From the NCBI GenBank assembly GCA_038322575.1, contig JBBQGB010000006.1, forward strand, positions 15,990 through 79,989: 64,000 bases of DNA, in the 5' to 3' direction. Both the position numbers and the translations under genes were made by a program. Below the pieces are notes generated by a model, which made no database searches, was not told where the DNA came from, and was given only the letters and a program-made list of their open reading frames with translations. Shown here in pieces: positions 37,692 through 47,715 of this stretch (position 1 is its first letter; the number at the start of each line of letters is the position of its first letter). This DNA is from JACMOY01 sp038322575 (GTDB taxonomy: Bacteria > Actinomycetota > Actinomycetes > Actinomycetales > Angustibacteraceae).

Positions 37692-38291
37692 GTGTACGAG
37701 GGTGTGGTGCAGGATCTGATCGACGAGCTCGGGCGGCTGCCCGGCGTCGGTCCCAAGAGCGCGCAGCGGATCGCCTTCCACCTGCTGCAGGCAGACCCCG
37801 CGGACGTGCGCCGGCTCGTCCTGGCGCTGACCGAGGTCAAGGACAAGGTCCGGTTCTGCGTCACCTGCGGCAACGTCGCCCAGGACGAGCAGTGCCGCAT
37901 CTGCCGCGACCCGCGCCGCGACCTGACCGCGATCTGCGTGGTCGAGGAGTCCAAGGACGTCGTGGCGGTCGAGAAGACCCGCGAGTTCCGCGGCCGCTAC
38001 CACGTGCTCGGCGGGGCGATCAGCCCGATCGACGGCATCGGCCCCGACGACCTGCGCATCCGCGAGCTGCTCGCCCGCCTCGCTGACGGCGTCGTCACCG
38101 AGATCATCCTGGCCACCGACCCGAACCTCGAGGGCGAGGCGACGGCGAGCTACCTGGCCCGGATGCTCAAGCCGATGGGGCTGCGCGTCACCCGGATCGC
38201 CTCGGGGCTGCCGGTGGGCGGCGACCTCGAGTACGCCGACGAGATCACGCTCGGTCGAGCGTTCGAGGGACGGAGGTTGCTCGATGCCTGA
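37692..38291 (+). CDS. recR: Recombination mediator RecR
   Basis: Ring-forming DNA-repair protein working with RecO and RecF to load RecA at gaps. It has exactly the usual 199 aa. The N-terminal helix-hairpin-helix LGRLPGVGPKSAQRIAFHLL is followed by the four-Cys zinc finger CVTCGNVAQDEQCRIC. The Toprim domain has VVEESKDVVAVEKT and TDPNLEGEATASYLA, and the C-terminal Walker-like end is SGLPVGGDLEYADEITLGRA. GTG 37692 gives the family N-terminus. The stop overlaps the DUF5063 start by 8 nt. Confidence 0.96.
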   Translation: MYEGVVQDLIDELGRLPGVGPKSAQRIAFHLLQADPADVRRLVLALTEVKDKVRFCVTCGNVAQDEQCRICRDPRRDLTAICVVEESKDVVAVEKTREFRGRYHVLGGAISPIDGIGPDDLRIRELLARLADGVVTEIILATDPNLEGEATASYLARMLKPMGLRVTRIASGLPVGGDLEYADEITLGRAFEGRRLLDA

Positions 38292-38871
38292 GGACGCCGA
38301 CGAGAGCGCCGACATCGAGCGCGGTGAGCTGAGCCGCCTGGCGGCCGACACGGCCACCGACGTCCGCAGCTTCATCGAGGCGGTGACCACCGTCGCCAGC
38401 GGCACCAGCCCGGACGTCGCGCTGCCCATCGTGCTGCTCGCCCTCTCGCAGGTGCTGGCGAGCGGTGCCCGCCTCGGGGCCATCGCCGACGTCGTCCCCA
38501 GTGAGCGGTTCGAGCCGGACTCCGGTCCCGAGCCGGACGTCGACCCGCTGCGGGTCGCGCTCGCCAACGCCTTCGACGGGCTGGACGACTACGCCGAGGT
38601 CGTCGACCCGGTGCTGTCGGCGGACGTCGTCCGCGGGTCCCTGTCCGGTGACGTCGCCGCCGTGGCATCGGACCTGGCCCACGGGATGCGGCACTTCGAG
38701 AGCGGCCGGGTCGACGAGGCCCTGTGGTGGTGGCAGTTCTCGTACCTGTCCAGCTGGGGCAGCCCGGCCGCGAGCGCGTTGCGGGTCGTCCTGTCGATCC
38801 TGGCCCACCTGCGGCTGGACGCCGACGACGACGTCGTCGCGGACGCCGAGTTCGACGCCCTGCACCCGTAG
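38284..38871 (+). CDS. DUF5063 domain-containing protein
   Basis: A 195-aa all-helical acidic protein of unknown function, regularly found right after recR in actinobacteria. Recognisable parts are DTATDVRSFIEAVTTVASG, ALPIVLLALSQVLASGARLG, the acidic VPSERFEPDSGPEPDVDPLR and LWWWQFSYLSSWGSPAASALR. No catalytic motif is visible. Its start overlaps the end of recR, so the two are translationally coupled, which suggests a link to repair, but no experimental role is known to me. Confidence 0.85.
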   Translation: MPEDADESADIERGELSRLAADTATDVRSFIEAVTTVASGTSPDVALPIVLLALSQVLASGARLGAIADVVPSERFEPDSGPEPDVDPLRVALANAFDGLDDYAEVVDPVLSADVVRGSLSGDVAAVASDLAHGMRHFESGRVDEALWWWQFSYLSSWGSPAASALRVVLSILAHLRLDADDDVVADAEFDALHP

Positions 38872-38936
38872 CCGCCCGCCACGTGGGACGCCCGTCTCGC
38901 GATGCGAACCGTGCGGGCCGACGTCCGGCGACTGCC

Positions 38937-38986
38937 TAGGATCGGGACGTCCCGTGCGGGGCGCCGCCCGAGCGTGAGGGAGCATC
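38937..38986 (+). promoter_or_regulatory. ask promoter -10 and ribosome binding site
   Basis: TAGGAT at 38937-38942 precedes a 44-nt leader. GAGGGAG (38976-38982) lies four bases before GTG 38987. No attenuator-like structure is evident in this short leader. Confidence 0.45.
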
Positions 38987-40252
<1,266 letters not shown>

Positions 40253-40360
40253 CCCTTCCTCCCCCCACCCCGCGTTCCTCCCTGGAACCGGTGCGGCCCA
40301 GCCGTTATGGGCGTTACGTCCCCGGTTGGGGGGAGGAAAGCCGGGTGGGGGGAGGAAGGG
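40253..40360. repeat. Large nested palindrome, copy A of the TTCCTCC family
   Basis: Outer arms 40253-40270 and 40343-40360 are a perfect 18-bp inverted repeat starting CCCTTCCTCCCCCCACCC. Inner arms (around GTTCCTCC and GGGGGGAGGAAA) pair a second time inside. The element begins right after the ask stop and reaches into the convergent membrane-protein gene. Copies B (43304-43388, opposite orientation) and C (53383-53489, same orientation) are related. It could also work as a bidirectional terminator for the two convergent genes. Confidence 0.85.
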
Positions 40361-40931
40361 CGGGGGTGGGGCGGCGCTGGAGGGCGAGGGCCAGCAGCAC
40401 CCAGCCGAGGGACGCCGCGAGCATGGTGAGCACGCCGCGCGGGGGGAAGATGTGGCTGGTGCGCAACGACCAGGCGGCGCCGACCACCAGCACCGCGGGC
40501 ACGACGGCGACCAGCTGGGCCCGGGCGACGACGGCGGCCGCAGCCAGGACGCAGGCCGCGAGGTAGGCCAGGGTTCCGACCCTGGCCAGCGCGTCGCCCT
40601 CGCCGAACAGGACGCCGATGCCGTCGGTGGCCGAGCGCACCTGCAGCGCACCGGCGCCGATGCCGGCCAGTACATCCAGCGCGGTGTAGCAGGTCGCGAA
40701 GATGTAGCCGAGCACCCCCACGACCCAGCCGAGCCGACGGTCGACCGACCGGGCCAGCAACCACGGTCCGAGCGGCAGCAGCGGGAACAGCGCCAGGGCG
40801 ACGACGTGCAGCGCCCGCCAGTGCTCACCGGTCGCGGCCGTGAGCGAGCCCGGGTGCGTCGTCCCGACGGCGGCGAGCAGCAGCCCGGGCACGCCGGCCG
40901 CGAGCAGGACGCCGGCCTCGCGCCGGGTCAT
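40314..40931 (-). CDS. Polytopic membrane protein of unknown function
   Basis: A 205-aa protein with about six hydrophobic segments (for example EAGVLLAAGVPGLLLAAVG, LGWVVGVLGYIFATCYTALD and VGTLAYLAACVLAAAAVV). No motif is recognised. The ATG at 40931 overlaps the stop of the S9 peptidase gene (ATGA), so the two form an operon and may act together. The last 18 residues, beginning RRPTPALPPPTRLSS, and the TAA stop come from palindrome copy A, not from the membrane protein itself. The original C-terminus was probably shorter or different. Confidence 0.75.
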   Translation of the reverse strand: MTRREAGVLLAAGVPGLLLAAVGTTHPGSLTAATGEHWRALHVVALALFPLLPLGPWLLARSVDRRLGWVVGVLGYIFATCYTALDVLAGIGAGALQVRSATDGIGVLFGEGDALARVGTLAYLAACVLAAAAVVARAQLVAVVPAVLVVGAAWSLRTSHIFPPRGVLTMLAASLGWVLLALALQRRPTPALPPPTRLSSPQPGT

Positions 40932-42721
40932 CCGATCGCGGCCGGGGTGCCGAGGTGCTGCGCGACGAAGTCGATCTCGACCCGCATCTGGCGCACCCGC
41001 TCGTCGTTGACCAGCGAGCCGTGGCCCGCGTCGTACCGGTAGACCTGGTGCGGCACCTGGCGTTCGGCCAGTCGCGCGACGTAGTTCTCGATCTGCCGGA
41101 TGGGGCAGCGCGGGTCGTTCTCGCCGGCGAGCACGAGCACCGGCACGCGCACCGCGTCGACGTACGTGAGCGGGCTGGAGTCGGCGTACTTGTCGGGCAC
41201 CTCGGTCGGTGAGCCGCCGAAGAGGCTGCGGTCGAAGGCTTTCAGGCCCTCCATCTCGTCCTCGAACGCCGCGACGTAGTCGGCGACCGGCACACCCGCG
41301 AGGCCCACCGCCCAGCGGTCCGGCTGGACGCCGAGGCCGAGCAGCGTGATGAAACCGCCCCACGACGCCCCCGCCAGGACGACGCGGTCGGGGTCGGCGA
41401 CGCCGGTGGCCACCAGGTGGTCGCGGACGGCGACGACGTCCGCCAGCTCGACGTGCCCCACGCGGGCCTCGAGGGCGTCGCGCCAGGCCGAACCGTAGCC
41501 CGTGGAGCCGCGGTAGTTCACCTGCACGAGAGCGAAGCCGTGGTCGACCCAGGCGCTCGCGTAGGCGCCGAACGCGTCCACGTCGTGGTGCGTGGGCCCG
41601 CCGTGCACCTCGACGACGAGCGGCCACGGGCCGGCGCCGCACGCCGGGGTTCGCAGCAGCGCGTGGACGCGACCGCCCGGGCCCTCGACCCAGACGTCCT
41701 GCACCGCAACGGATGTGGGCGCGACGGGGCCGGGCGCGGTGAGCAGCACCTCGTCGGTGCCGGTCACCCCGAAGCAGCGCACGCCGGCGGGCTGGGCCGC
41801 GGACGACCAGCTGGCCCACACGTCCCCGTCGTCCCGCACGGCGAACGAGGTGACCGTCCCCGTGGTGGGGCCGACGTCGGTGACCGCGCCGGTGGCCAGG
41901 TCGACCCGCACCAGCCGGGTGCGGGCGACGTGGTCGATCGCGACCAGCACCCCCGCGGCGTCCGGCAGCCAGTCGGCGTCGGCCACCTCGCCGTCGACGG
42001 CGAGGTCGACCAGCTGCTCAGTGCCCGCGACCGGGTCCCAGACCAGCAGGGCGGGCGCGCCGTCCCGCTCGTGCACGACGAGCAGGCGCGGGTCACCGGT
42101 GACGGGGGAGAAGCCGAGGGGGTGCAGGCCCTTGCCCGCGCCGTCCCACAGGTCGGCGACCGCGCCGGCGTCGTCGACCCGCAGCACCCGCAGCGCCGGG
42201 TGACGCGAGTCGCCGTGCTCGCTGTGCGCCAGCACGACCAGGGTCTCGTCGCGCGACAGGTCGCCGACGTAGGCCTCCTCGACGTGGGCGTAGATCTCAC
42301 GCGCCGCGCCATCGGGGGCTACCGCGTGCACCCGGACGCCGTACCCGTCGTCGCTGCTGCCGACGACGGTGACGCCTTCGCCCAGGGCCAGGCCGCTGGA
42401 GTACGCCGGCTCGAGGCCGGTGGCGTCCACCGCCGCGCCGGGCGCCGATCCGAACGGCTGACGCCGCCACACCCCGCGCTCGTCGCCGCGGTCGTCGTCG
42501 AACCACCACAGCCACTCGCCGGCGGGCTCGATGGTGGCGCCCGACGTCCCGTCCGCGCGGTCGGTCGCCGGCGTCAGCTCGGCCGACCCCACCTGCCACG
42601 AGTGCACCTCGAGGACGCCGGCAGGCGTGGTGGCGAGCACGACGGCCCGCTCGGGACGGTCGCGCGCCCAGTCCGGCAGGCTGACGCGGCGAGCACGGAA
42701 ACGGTCTTCCCAGTCGGCCAT
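40928..42721 (-). CDS. S9 family peptidase (acylaminoacyl-peptidase/prolyl-oligopeptidase type)
   Basis: Cytosolic serine peptidase of 597 aa. The first 330 residues form a beta-propeller (repeats such as GEWLWWFDDDRGDERGVWR and DPRLLVVHERDGAPALLVWD). The alpha/beta-hydrolase domain starts at PWPLVVEVHGGPTHHD (oxyanion hole). The catalytic triad is Ser in VLAGASWGGF, Asp in AGENDPRCP and His in YDAGHGS. It cleaves small peptides; the exact specificity is unknown. No signal peptide. ATG 42721 has no strong ribosome binding site. Its stop is fused to the start of a small membrane protein. Confidence 0.9.
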   Translation of the reverse strand: MADWEDRFRARRVSLPDWARDRPERAVVLATTPAGVLEVHSWQVGSAELTPATDRADGTSGATIEPAGEWLWWFDDDRGDERGVWRRQPFGSAPGAAVDATGLEPAYSSGLALGEGVTVVGSSDDGYGVRVHAVAPDGAAREIYAHVEEAYVGDLSRDETLVVLAHSEHGDSRHPALRVLRVDDAGAVADLWDGAGKGLHPLGFSPVTGDPRLLVVHERDGAPALLVWDPVAGTEQLVDLAVDGEVADADWLPDAAGVLVAIDHVARTRLVRVDLATGAVTDVGPTTGTVTSFAVRDDGDVWASWSSAAQPAGVRCFGVTGTDEVLLTAPGPVAPTSVAVQDVWVEGPGGRVHALLRTPACGAGPWPLVVEVHGGPTHHDVDAFGAYASAWVDHGFALVQVNYRGSTGYGSAWRDALEARVGHVELADVVAVRDHLVATGVADPDRVVLAGASWGGFITLLGLGVQPDRWAVGLAGVPVADYVAAFEDEMEGLKAFDRSLFGGSPTEVPDKYADSSPLTYVDAVRVPVLVLAGENDPRCPIRQIENYVARLAERQVPHQVYRYDAGHGSLVNDERVRQMRVEIDFVAQHLGTPAAIG

Positions 42722-42811
42722 GACGACAGCCTGTCACCAGCCTCGACCCAGCCGATGAACGGGTCGGCCGCGACCGACGTCCGGCGGACGCCGGGCTCGC
42801 TCGCGCCGGGC

Positions 42812-43213
42812 TCAGGTGCTCAGCGACGATGCGGGGAGCAGCTCGTGCAGGCAGAGCACGTTGCCGTCGGGGTCCTCGAACCACGCCGCCTTCTGCGAAC
42901 CGAGGAGGCAGACGTGCTCCACCGTCCGCAGGCCCGGCAGGTCGTAGTCCGCGAAGGTGACGCCGCGCTGGGCGAGGTCGCGGATCTCGGCCGTGATGTC
43001 AGCGACCTCGAAGGACAGCTCGGTGCGACCCGTCGGAGTCGCCTCCGGGCCGGGCACCAGCGCCAGGCTCGCGCCACCGCCCAGCGCGAAGACCTCTTGT
43101 CCCTCGCTGTTGCGGCCTGAGTAGTCCAGCCCGAGCCGGTCACGGTAGAACTCGACCGCGGGCGAAGCCTGCGACACCTGCAGGATCGTCGTCACGAGAC
43201 ATCCTGAGAGCAT
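42812..43213 (-). CDS. VOC (glyoxalase/bleomycin-resistance fold) family protein
   Basis: A 133-aa beta-alpha-beta-beta-beta protein of the vicinal oxygen chelate superfamily: VTTILQVSQASPAVEFYRDR at the start, LSFEVADITAEIRDL in the middle and AWFEDPDGNVLCLHEL at the end. The last Glu/His positions are in the usual metal places, but the N-terminal metal His is replaced by Gln, so it may bind metal poorly or act as a binding protein. The start at ATG 43213 has a near-perfect AAGGAGGT four bases upstream. Confidence 0.85.
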   Translation of the reverse strand: MLSGCLVTTILQVSQASPAVEFYRDRLGLDYSGRNSEGQEVFALGGGASLALVPGPEATPTGRTELSFEVADITAEIRDLAQRGVTFADYDLPGLRTVEHVCLLGSQKAAWFEDPDGNVLCLHELLPASSLST

Positions 43214-43303
43214 GCCGACCTCCTTGGCTGGTCCCTGCTCGTGAGCGTCCTCCGGTGCCGTCGTCCGCACAAGGGTTGGCGGCAGCGCACATCGGTGGAC
43301 CTG

Positions 43304-43388
43304 TTCCTCCCCCCACCCCGCCGCTATACCGACATATCGACCACGGTGAGCCGGTCGGGGGGAGGAATGCAGGCGGGGGAGGAATGCG
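43304..43388. repeat. Large nested palindrome, copy B of the TTCCTCC family (inverted)
   Basis: TTCCTCCCCCC at 43304-43314 and GGGGGGAGGAA at 43357-43367 form the arms, with a second right-hand arm GGGGGAGGAATGCGG near 43375. Read on the other strand, the order of arms matches copies A and C. It lies in the 226-nt gap between the VOC gene and tRNA-Pro, next to the tRNA terminator. The rest of the gap is unremarkable. Confidence 0.7.
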
Positions 43389-43406
43389 GAGGCGGGCGCA
43401 CGCGTC

Positions 43407-43434
43407 GGCCCCGACCTCGGCGGAGGTCGGGGCC
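43407..43434 (-). terminator. Terminator of tRNA-Pro
   Basis: Perfect 12-bp stem GGCCCCGACCTC/GAGGTCGGGGCC with a GGCG loop. It lies 6 nt beyond the CCA of tRNA-Pro on the minus strand. No T-run. Confidence 0.75.
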
Positions 43435-43442
43435 GTGACTGG

Positions 43443-43516
<74 letters not shown>

Positions 43517-43574
43517 ATGCTGCACCCCGCGAGCGGAGCCTCATCATCCTAGCGGAGGCCGTCGGCGGGTCGGG

Positions 43575-44495
43575 TCAGCGGATCGGTACGAGGGTGAGCA
43601 GGGTCGCCTCGGGGCGGCAGGCGAACCGCACCGGCGTGTACGGCGAGGTGCCGAGCCCCGCGCTGACGTGCAGCCAGGCGGCGCCGTCCGGGGCGGACGC
43701 GGTCGGTGCGGCGCTGCCGGCCCCGGGCCACCAGCGGCTCGCGCCCCGCGCCCGGCGCCGGTCCAGGTCGCAGTTGGTGACCAGGGCGCCGTACCCGGGC
43801 AGGCGCAGCTGGCCGCCGTGGGTGTGACCCGCCAGCACCAGCGGCAGCCCCTCGCCCGCCATCTGGTCGAGCACCCGGGTGTAGGGGGCGTGGGTGACAC
43901 CGAACGTGACGTCCGCGCCCGGCGTCACGATCGCGGGGTAGCGGTCGTAGCGCAGGTGCGGGTCGTCGACGCCGACGAACCCGATGCGCAGCCCCCGCAG
44001 GGTGAGTGCGGCGCGGGCGTTGGTCAGGTCGACCCACCCGGCCCCGGTCAAGCCGGCCACCAGCTCGGACGTCGGCAGGCGCCGGCCGATCACCCGCCGG
44101 CCGTCGCTGCGCCCCAGGTAGCGCGCGGGGTTCTTGGGCTTGGGGGCGAAGTAGTCGTTGGAGCCCAGGACGAAGACGCCGGGACGCCGCAGCAGGGGCT
44201 CGAGGGCGTGCAGGGCGGTCGGGACGGCGTCCAGGTGGGCCAGGTTGTCACCGGTGTCGACGACCAGGTCGGGCTCGAGCGCACCCAGCCGCCGCACCCA
44301 GTCGACCTCGCGGCGGGTGCGCGGCGTCAGGTGCAGGTCGGACAGGTGCAGCACGCGCAGCGTCGGCGCACCGACGGGCAGCACCGGCAGCTCGACGCGG
44401 CGCAGCGTGTACGCGCGGCTCTCGGCGACCGCGTACGTCAGTCCCGCGACGCCCGCGAGCGTGCCGGCGGTGAGCATCTTCACGGGGGCGCGCAT
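43575..44495 (-). CDS. Metallophosphoesterase (membrane-anchored, calcineurin-like)
   Basis: A 306-aa phosphoesterase with an N-terminal hydrophobic segment (TAGTLAGVAGLTYAVAES). The dinuclear metal motifs are complete: LHLSDLHLTP, VVDTGDNLAH, VLGSNDYF (in the place of GNHD), TFGVTHAPY and VLAGHTHGGQ. It resembles the YkuE/YaeI type that acts at the membrane, and in position it matches M. tuberculosis Rv3683 beside ponA2. The substrate is unknown. The ATG at 44495 is divergent from the YqeY gene. Confidence 0.9.
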   Translation of the reverse strand: MRAPVKMLTAGTLAGVAGLTYAVAESRAYTLRRVELPVLPVGAPTLRVLHLSDLHLTPRTRREVDWVRRLGALEPDLVVDTGDNLAHLDAVPTALHALEPLLRRPGVFVLGSNDYFAPKPKNPARYLGRSDGRRVIGRRLPTSELVAGLTGAGWVDLTNARAALTLRGLRIGFVGVDDPHLRYDRYPAIVTPGADVTFGVTHAPYTRVLDQMAGEGLPLVLAGHTHGGQLRLPGYGALVTNCDLDRRRARGASRWWPGAGSAAPTASAPDGAAWLHVSAGLGTSPYTPVRFACRPEATLLTLVPIR

Positions 44496-44524
44496 GGTGC
44501 GCCATCCTGCCAGCGGCTGCGAGC

Positions 44525-44989
44525 ATGGCCGTCATGGCCACCCTGAAGCAGACCCTGCGCGACGACCTGCTGACCTCGATGCGCGCCAAGGACGAGCTGC
44601 GCACCGCGACGATCCGCATGGTGCTCACCGCGATCACGAACGAGGAGGTCTCGGGCGACACCGCCCGTGAGCTCAGCGACGACGAGCTGCTGGTGGTGCT
44701 GCGCCGCGAGGCCAAGAAACGTCGCGAGGCGGCCACGGCCTTCGCGGACGGTGGCCGTCCCGAGCGGGCCCAGCGCGAGCGCGACGAGCTGGGCGTCGTC
44801 GAGGCGTACCTGCCCCGGCAGCTGGACGACGAGGCGCTGGCCGCCCTGGTGACGTCGGCGATCGCCGAGGCCGGGGTCAGCGGGCCGAAGGCGATCGGGC
44901 CGGTGATGAAGGCGCTGCAGCCCGCGGTGGCCGGGCGGGCCGACGGCGGTCGGGTGTCGGCCGAGGTGCGTCGCCAGCTCGCCGGCTGA
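44525..44989 (+). CDS. GatB/YqeY domain-containing protein
   Basis: A 154-aa all-helical protein with the tail domain shared with the GatB subunit of the Glu/Asp-tRNA amidotransferase: LKQTLRDDLLTSMRAKDELR, AYLPRQLDDEALAALV and VMKALQPAVAGRADGGRVSA. Freestanding YqeY proteins are widespread, probably tRNA-binding, with no proven role. The ATG at 44525 has an in-frame alternative at 44534, which would give the more usual MATLKQTL start; neither has a clear ribosome binding site. Confidence 0.87.
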   Translation: MAVMATLKQTLRDDLLTSMRAKDELRTATIRMVLTAITNEEVSGDTARELSDDELLVVLRREAKKRREAATAFADGGRPERAQRERDELGVVEAYLPRQLDDEALAALVTSAIAEAGVSGPKAIGPVMKALQPAVAGRADGGRVSAEVRRQLAG

Positions 44990-45007
44990 ACGGCACCGAC
45001 CAAGGGC

Positions 45008-47467
45008 TCAGCGGCCCTTGCCCTTGCCCTTGCCCTTGCCGTTGCCCTTGCCGTTCGCCGCGGGGGCGACGGCCGGGTTGATCGGGATGACCGGCCCGGT
45101 GACCGCCGGCGGCGCCACGGGCGCTGGCGCCGGCGCGGGGGCTACGCCCGAGCTGAGGTAGATGGTCACCGTCGTGCCCGGCGGCACCCGGTTGCCCGAG
45201 CGCGGCGAGGAGCCCACGGCGGTGCCGGCAGCCTGGGCGGAGGCCACTGGCGAGGGGCTGACCGCCGGGGTGAGTCCGGCCGCGGTGATCGCGTCCTGCG
45301 CCGCCTGGGCACTGAGGCCGTAGACCGAGGGCACGCCGAGGCGCTCGCCGTTGACGATCTTGTCGCTGGGGCGGCCGAACTCCTCGACCGGCAGGTCGGC
45401 CACCGCCTTCTGCATGAAGGACTGCCAGATCGGCCCCGGGATCGTGGCCCCGAAGACCCGGCCGTAGCTGCGACCGGCCAGGGTGATGCGGTTCAGACCC
45501 TTCTGCTCCTTGGGGTGGCCGACCCACACCGCGGCAGAGAGCTGCGGGGTGTAGCCGACGAACCAGATGTCGGTCGGCAGGTTGGTCGTGCCGGTCTTGC
45601 CGGCTGCCGGCCGCCCGATGCCGAGGCCGCGTCCGGTGCCGTTGCTGATCACGCCGGTGAGCGCCTGGGTCACCCCGCTGGCGACGTCGGGGTCGAGCAC
45701 CTGCGAGCAGCTGGTCTTTGGTGCGGGCAGCGCCTTGCCGTCCAGCGCCTTGACCCCGGTGATGGAGATCGGCGCGCAGTAGACGCCGTCGGCGGCGAAG
45801 GCGGCGTACGCCGCGGCCATCGTCAGCGGTGCGACGTTCTCGACGCCCAGGGTGAGCGAGGGGTTGGGCCGAAGCCGCAGGGTCGAGGGACCACCTGAGC
45901 CGTACGGCTGGGGTGCGCCCAGGTGCACGCCGAGGCTCTCGGCCATGTCACGGACCTCGCAGACGCCGACCTGCGCCTCGAGGTTGACGAAGGCGGTGTT
46001 GATCGAGATCGCCGTGGCCTCCAGCAAGGTCCGGTTGCCGTGCTCGTTGCCCTCGCTGTTGCGCACCTTGTACTCGTTGGCGAACTTCTCGTCGGCGGTG
46101 CAGTACTTGAAGGCCGAGCGCGGAAAGGTGACACCGCTCAGCGGTGCGTCGATCGTGCTGGTCAGGGCACGGCCCTCCTTGAGGGCCGCAGCCAGGGTGA
46201 ACGCCTTGAACGTCGACCCGGTGAGAAAGCCGATGCCGCCGCCGTACGCCTTGTCGACGTTGTAGTTCACGGCGTCGAACCCGGCCTTCTTGGCGTTGTT
46301 GAACCGGGTGTTCTGGGCCATCGCCAGGATCTTGCCCGTGCCCGGCTCGACCACGGACATGGCCGCGCCCACGCCGGCCCCATTGGACGCCGGCACCTTC
46401 TTGTTGATCGCGGCCTGGGCCTGCCGCTGCAGCTTGGGGTCGATGGTGGTGGTGATCGTCAGGCCACCGCGCAGGATCTGCTGGCGGCGCTCGGCCTCGG
46501 TGGCACCGAAGTTCTTGTCGGCCAGCAGCGTGCGGTAGACGTAGTTGCAGAAGTAGCCGAAGGGCGAGACGTCGCACCCGTTGCCGGTGGGCGAGATCTT
46601 CAGCCGCACCGGGGTCTTGACGGCCTTGTCGTGCTCGGCCGCGGTGATGACCCCGGTGGCGAGCATGCGGGCCAGCACGACGTTGCGCCGGGCGTTGGCG
46701 GGCTTGAGGTTGATGCGCGGGTTGTAGGCGCGCGGCTGCTGGACGATGCCGGCGAGCAGGGCCGCCTGCGGCAGGGTGAGGGCCTTGGCGTGGACGCCGA
46801 AGTAGTGGCGGGCCGCGGCCTCGACGCCGTACGCCCCGTCGCCGTAGTAGGCGATGTTGAGGTAGCCCTGCAGGATCTGGTCCTTGGACAGCTTCTCTTC
46901 CAGGGTGACGGCCAGCTTGAGCTCGCGCAGCTTGCGGGAGTAGGTCTTGTCGATGGCTGCCGCGACGCCTGCCTGGTCGCCGGCGTACACGGCGTTCTCC
47001 TGCAGGGTGAGCTTGACGTACTGCTGGGTCAGCGTCGAGGCACCCTGCTGCGAGCTGCTGTTCGCGTTGTTGACCGCGGCGCGCGCGATGCCCTTGAGGT
47101 CGACGCCGCCGTGGGAGTAGAAGCGGGTGTCCTCGATGGCCACCTGGGCCTTGGCCATGTTGGGCGACACCTGGTCGAGCGGCACCACGATGCGGTTCTC
47201 GCTGTAGAACGTGGCGATCAGTGAACCGTCCGCAGCGCGGATCCGGGACTGCTGGGCCAGCGGGCTCTGCTGCAGCTCGGCGGGCAGCGAGTCGAAGAAC
47301 CCGACTCCGGCCCGGGCGGAGGCGCCGGCGGCGCCCACGGCCGGCATGGCCAGACCCGCCATGATCAGCCCGGCGACGACGGCTGTGACCACGAGCGAGA
47401 CCAGCAGCAGGAGCAGCCCGATCAGGCTCGTCCCCCGGTCGTCACCGCGGGGCATCAGGCGGGTCAT
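45008..47467 (-). CDS. Bifunctional penicillin-binding protein (class A PBP with PASTA domain, PonA2-like)
   Basis: Builds and cross-links peptidoglycan outside the membrane. It has 819 aa: a short cytoplasmic tip, one membrane helix (SLIGLLLLLVSLVVTAVVAG) and a GT51 transglycosylase domain with the catalytic Glu in VAIEDTRFYSHGGVD and QGASTLTQQYVK. The transpeptidase has Ser in TGSTFKAF, then SIN and GKTGTTN. A PASTA domain lies near residues 690-755. The protein ends in a Pro/Ala stretch and a Lys-Gly tail. Its neighbours (whiB4-like, ArsA-like pair) match M. tuberculosis ponA2. Confidence 0.95.
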   Translation of the reverse strand: MTRLMPRGDDRGTSLIGLLLLLVSLVVTAVVAGLIMAGLAMPAVGAAGASARAGVGFFDSLPAELQQSPLAQQSRIRAADGSLIATFYSENRIVVPLDQVSPNMAKAQVAIEDTRFYSHGGVDLKGIARAAVNNANSSSQQGASTLTQQYVKLTLQENAVYAGDQAGVAAAIDKTYSRKLRELKLAVTLEEKLSKDQILQGYLNIAYYGDGAYGVEAAARHYFGVHAKALTLPQAALLAGIVQQPRAYNPRINLKPANARRNVVLARMLATGVITAAEHDKAVKTPVRLKISPTGNGCDVSPFGYFCNYVYRTLLADKNFGATEAERRQQILRGGLTITTTIDPKLQRQAQAAINKKVPASNGAGVGAAMSVVEPGTGKILAMAQNTRFNNAKKAGFDAVNYNVDKAYGGGIGFLTGSTFKAFTLAAALKEGRALTSTIDAPLSGVTFPRSAFKYCTADEKFANEYKVRNSEGNEHGNRTLLEATAISINTAFVNLEAQVGVCEVRDMAESLGVHLGAPQPYGSGGPSTLRLRPNPSLTLGVENVAPLTMAAAYAAFAADGVYCAPISITGVKALDGKALPAPKTSCSQVLDPDVASGVTQALTGVISNGTGRGLGIGRPAAGKTGTTNLPTDIWFVGYTPQLSAAVWVGHPKEQKGLNRITLAGRSYGRVFGATIPGPIWQSFMQKAVADLPVEEFGRPSDKIVNGERLGVPSVYGLSAQAAQDAITAAGLTPAVSPSPVASAQAAGTAVGSSPRSGNRVPPGTTVTIYLSSGVAPAPAPAPVAPPAVTGPVIPINPAVAPAANGKGNGKGKGKGKGR
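45011..45055. repeat. Tandem hexanucleotide tract in the PBP 3' end
   Basis: About seven imperfect GCCCTT/GCCGTT units. On the coding strand they encode the Lys-Gly/Asn-Gly tail at the very end of the PBP. Unit number could vary between strains without changing the reading frame. Confidence 0.8.
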
Positions 47468-47563
47468 GGGGGTCCTCTCGTCACCGGCGCGAGCGGGCCC
47501 GGTGGCCGACGCAGCACGTCCACAGTAACCCGGGGCACCGACGTCCGGCCGGTTCGTCGACGC

Positions 47564-47577
47564 AGTGACTAGTCACT
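47564..47577. promoter_or_regulatory. Perfect 14-bp palindrome in the ponA2/whiB divergent region
   Basis: AGTGACTAGTCACT, identical to its reverse complement, lies 97 nt before the PBP start and 139 nt before the whiB start. A dimeric regulator could bind here. It is not a standard Crp site: the TGA/TCA halves are 4, not 6, nt apart. The rest of the 248-nt gap shows no clear promoter. Confidence 0.5.
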
Positions 47578-47715
47578 CGTGGTGTGAGGAATGGCCGGAA
47601 CGGGTGATGGTCGCGGCGCGGCCGCGTCCCTACCGTCGTAAGTCGGGGTGGAGGGCATCGTCGCACCACTGGCGGCGAGCCGTCCGGAGAATCACCAGGT
47701 CAGGGGTACACGAGC

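Noticed and set aside
45011..45055. Tandem GCCCTT units as a CRISPR or satellite array
   Set aside because: Units are 6 nt without spacers and lie in frame in the PBP coding sequence; this is a coding repeat.
47564..47577. Crp-binding site before whiB
   Set aside because: The half-sites TGA/TCA are 4 nt apart, while Crp sites need 6 nt; recorded only as an unassigned palindrome.
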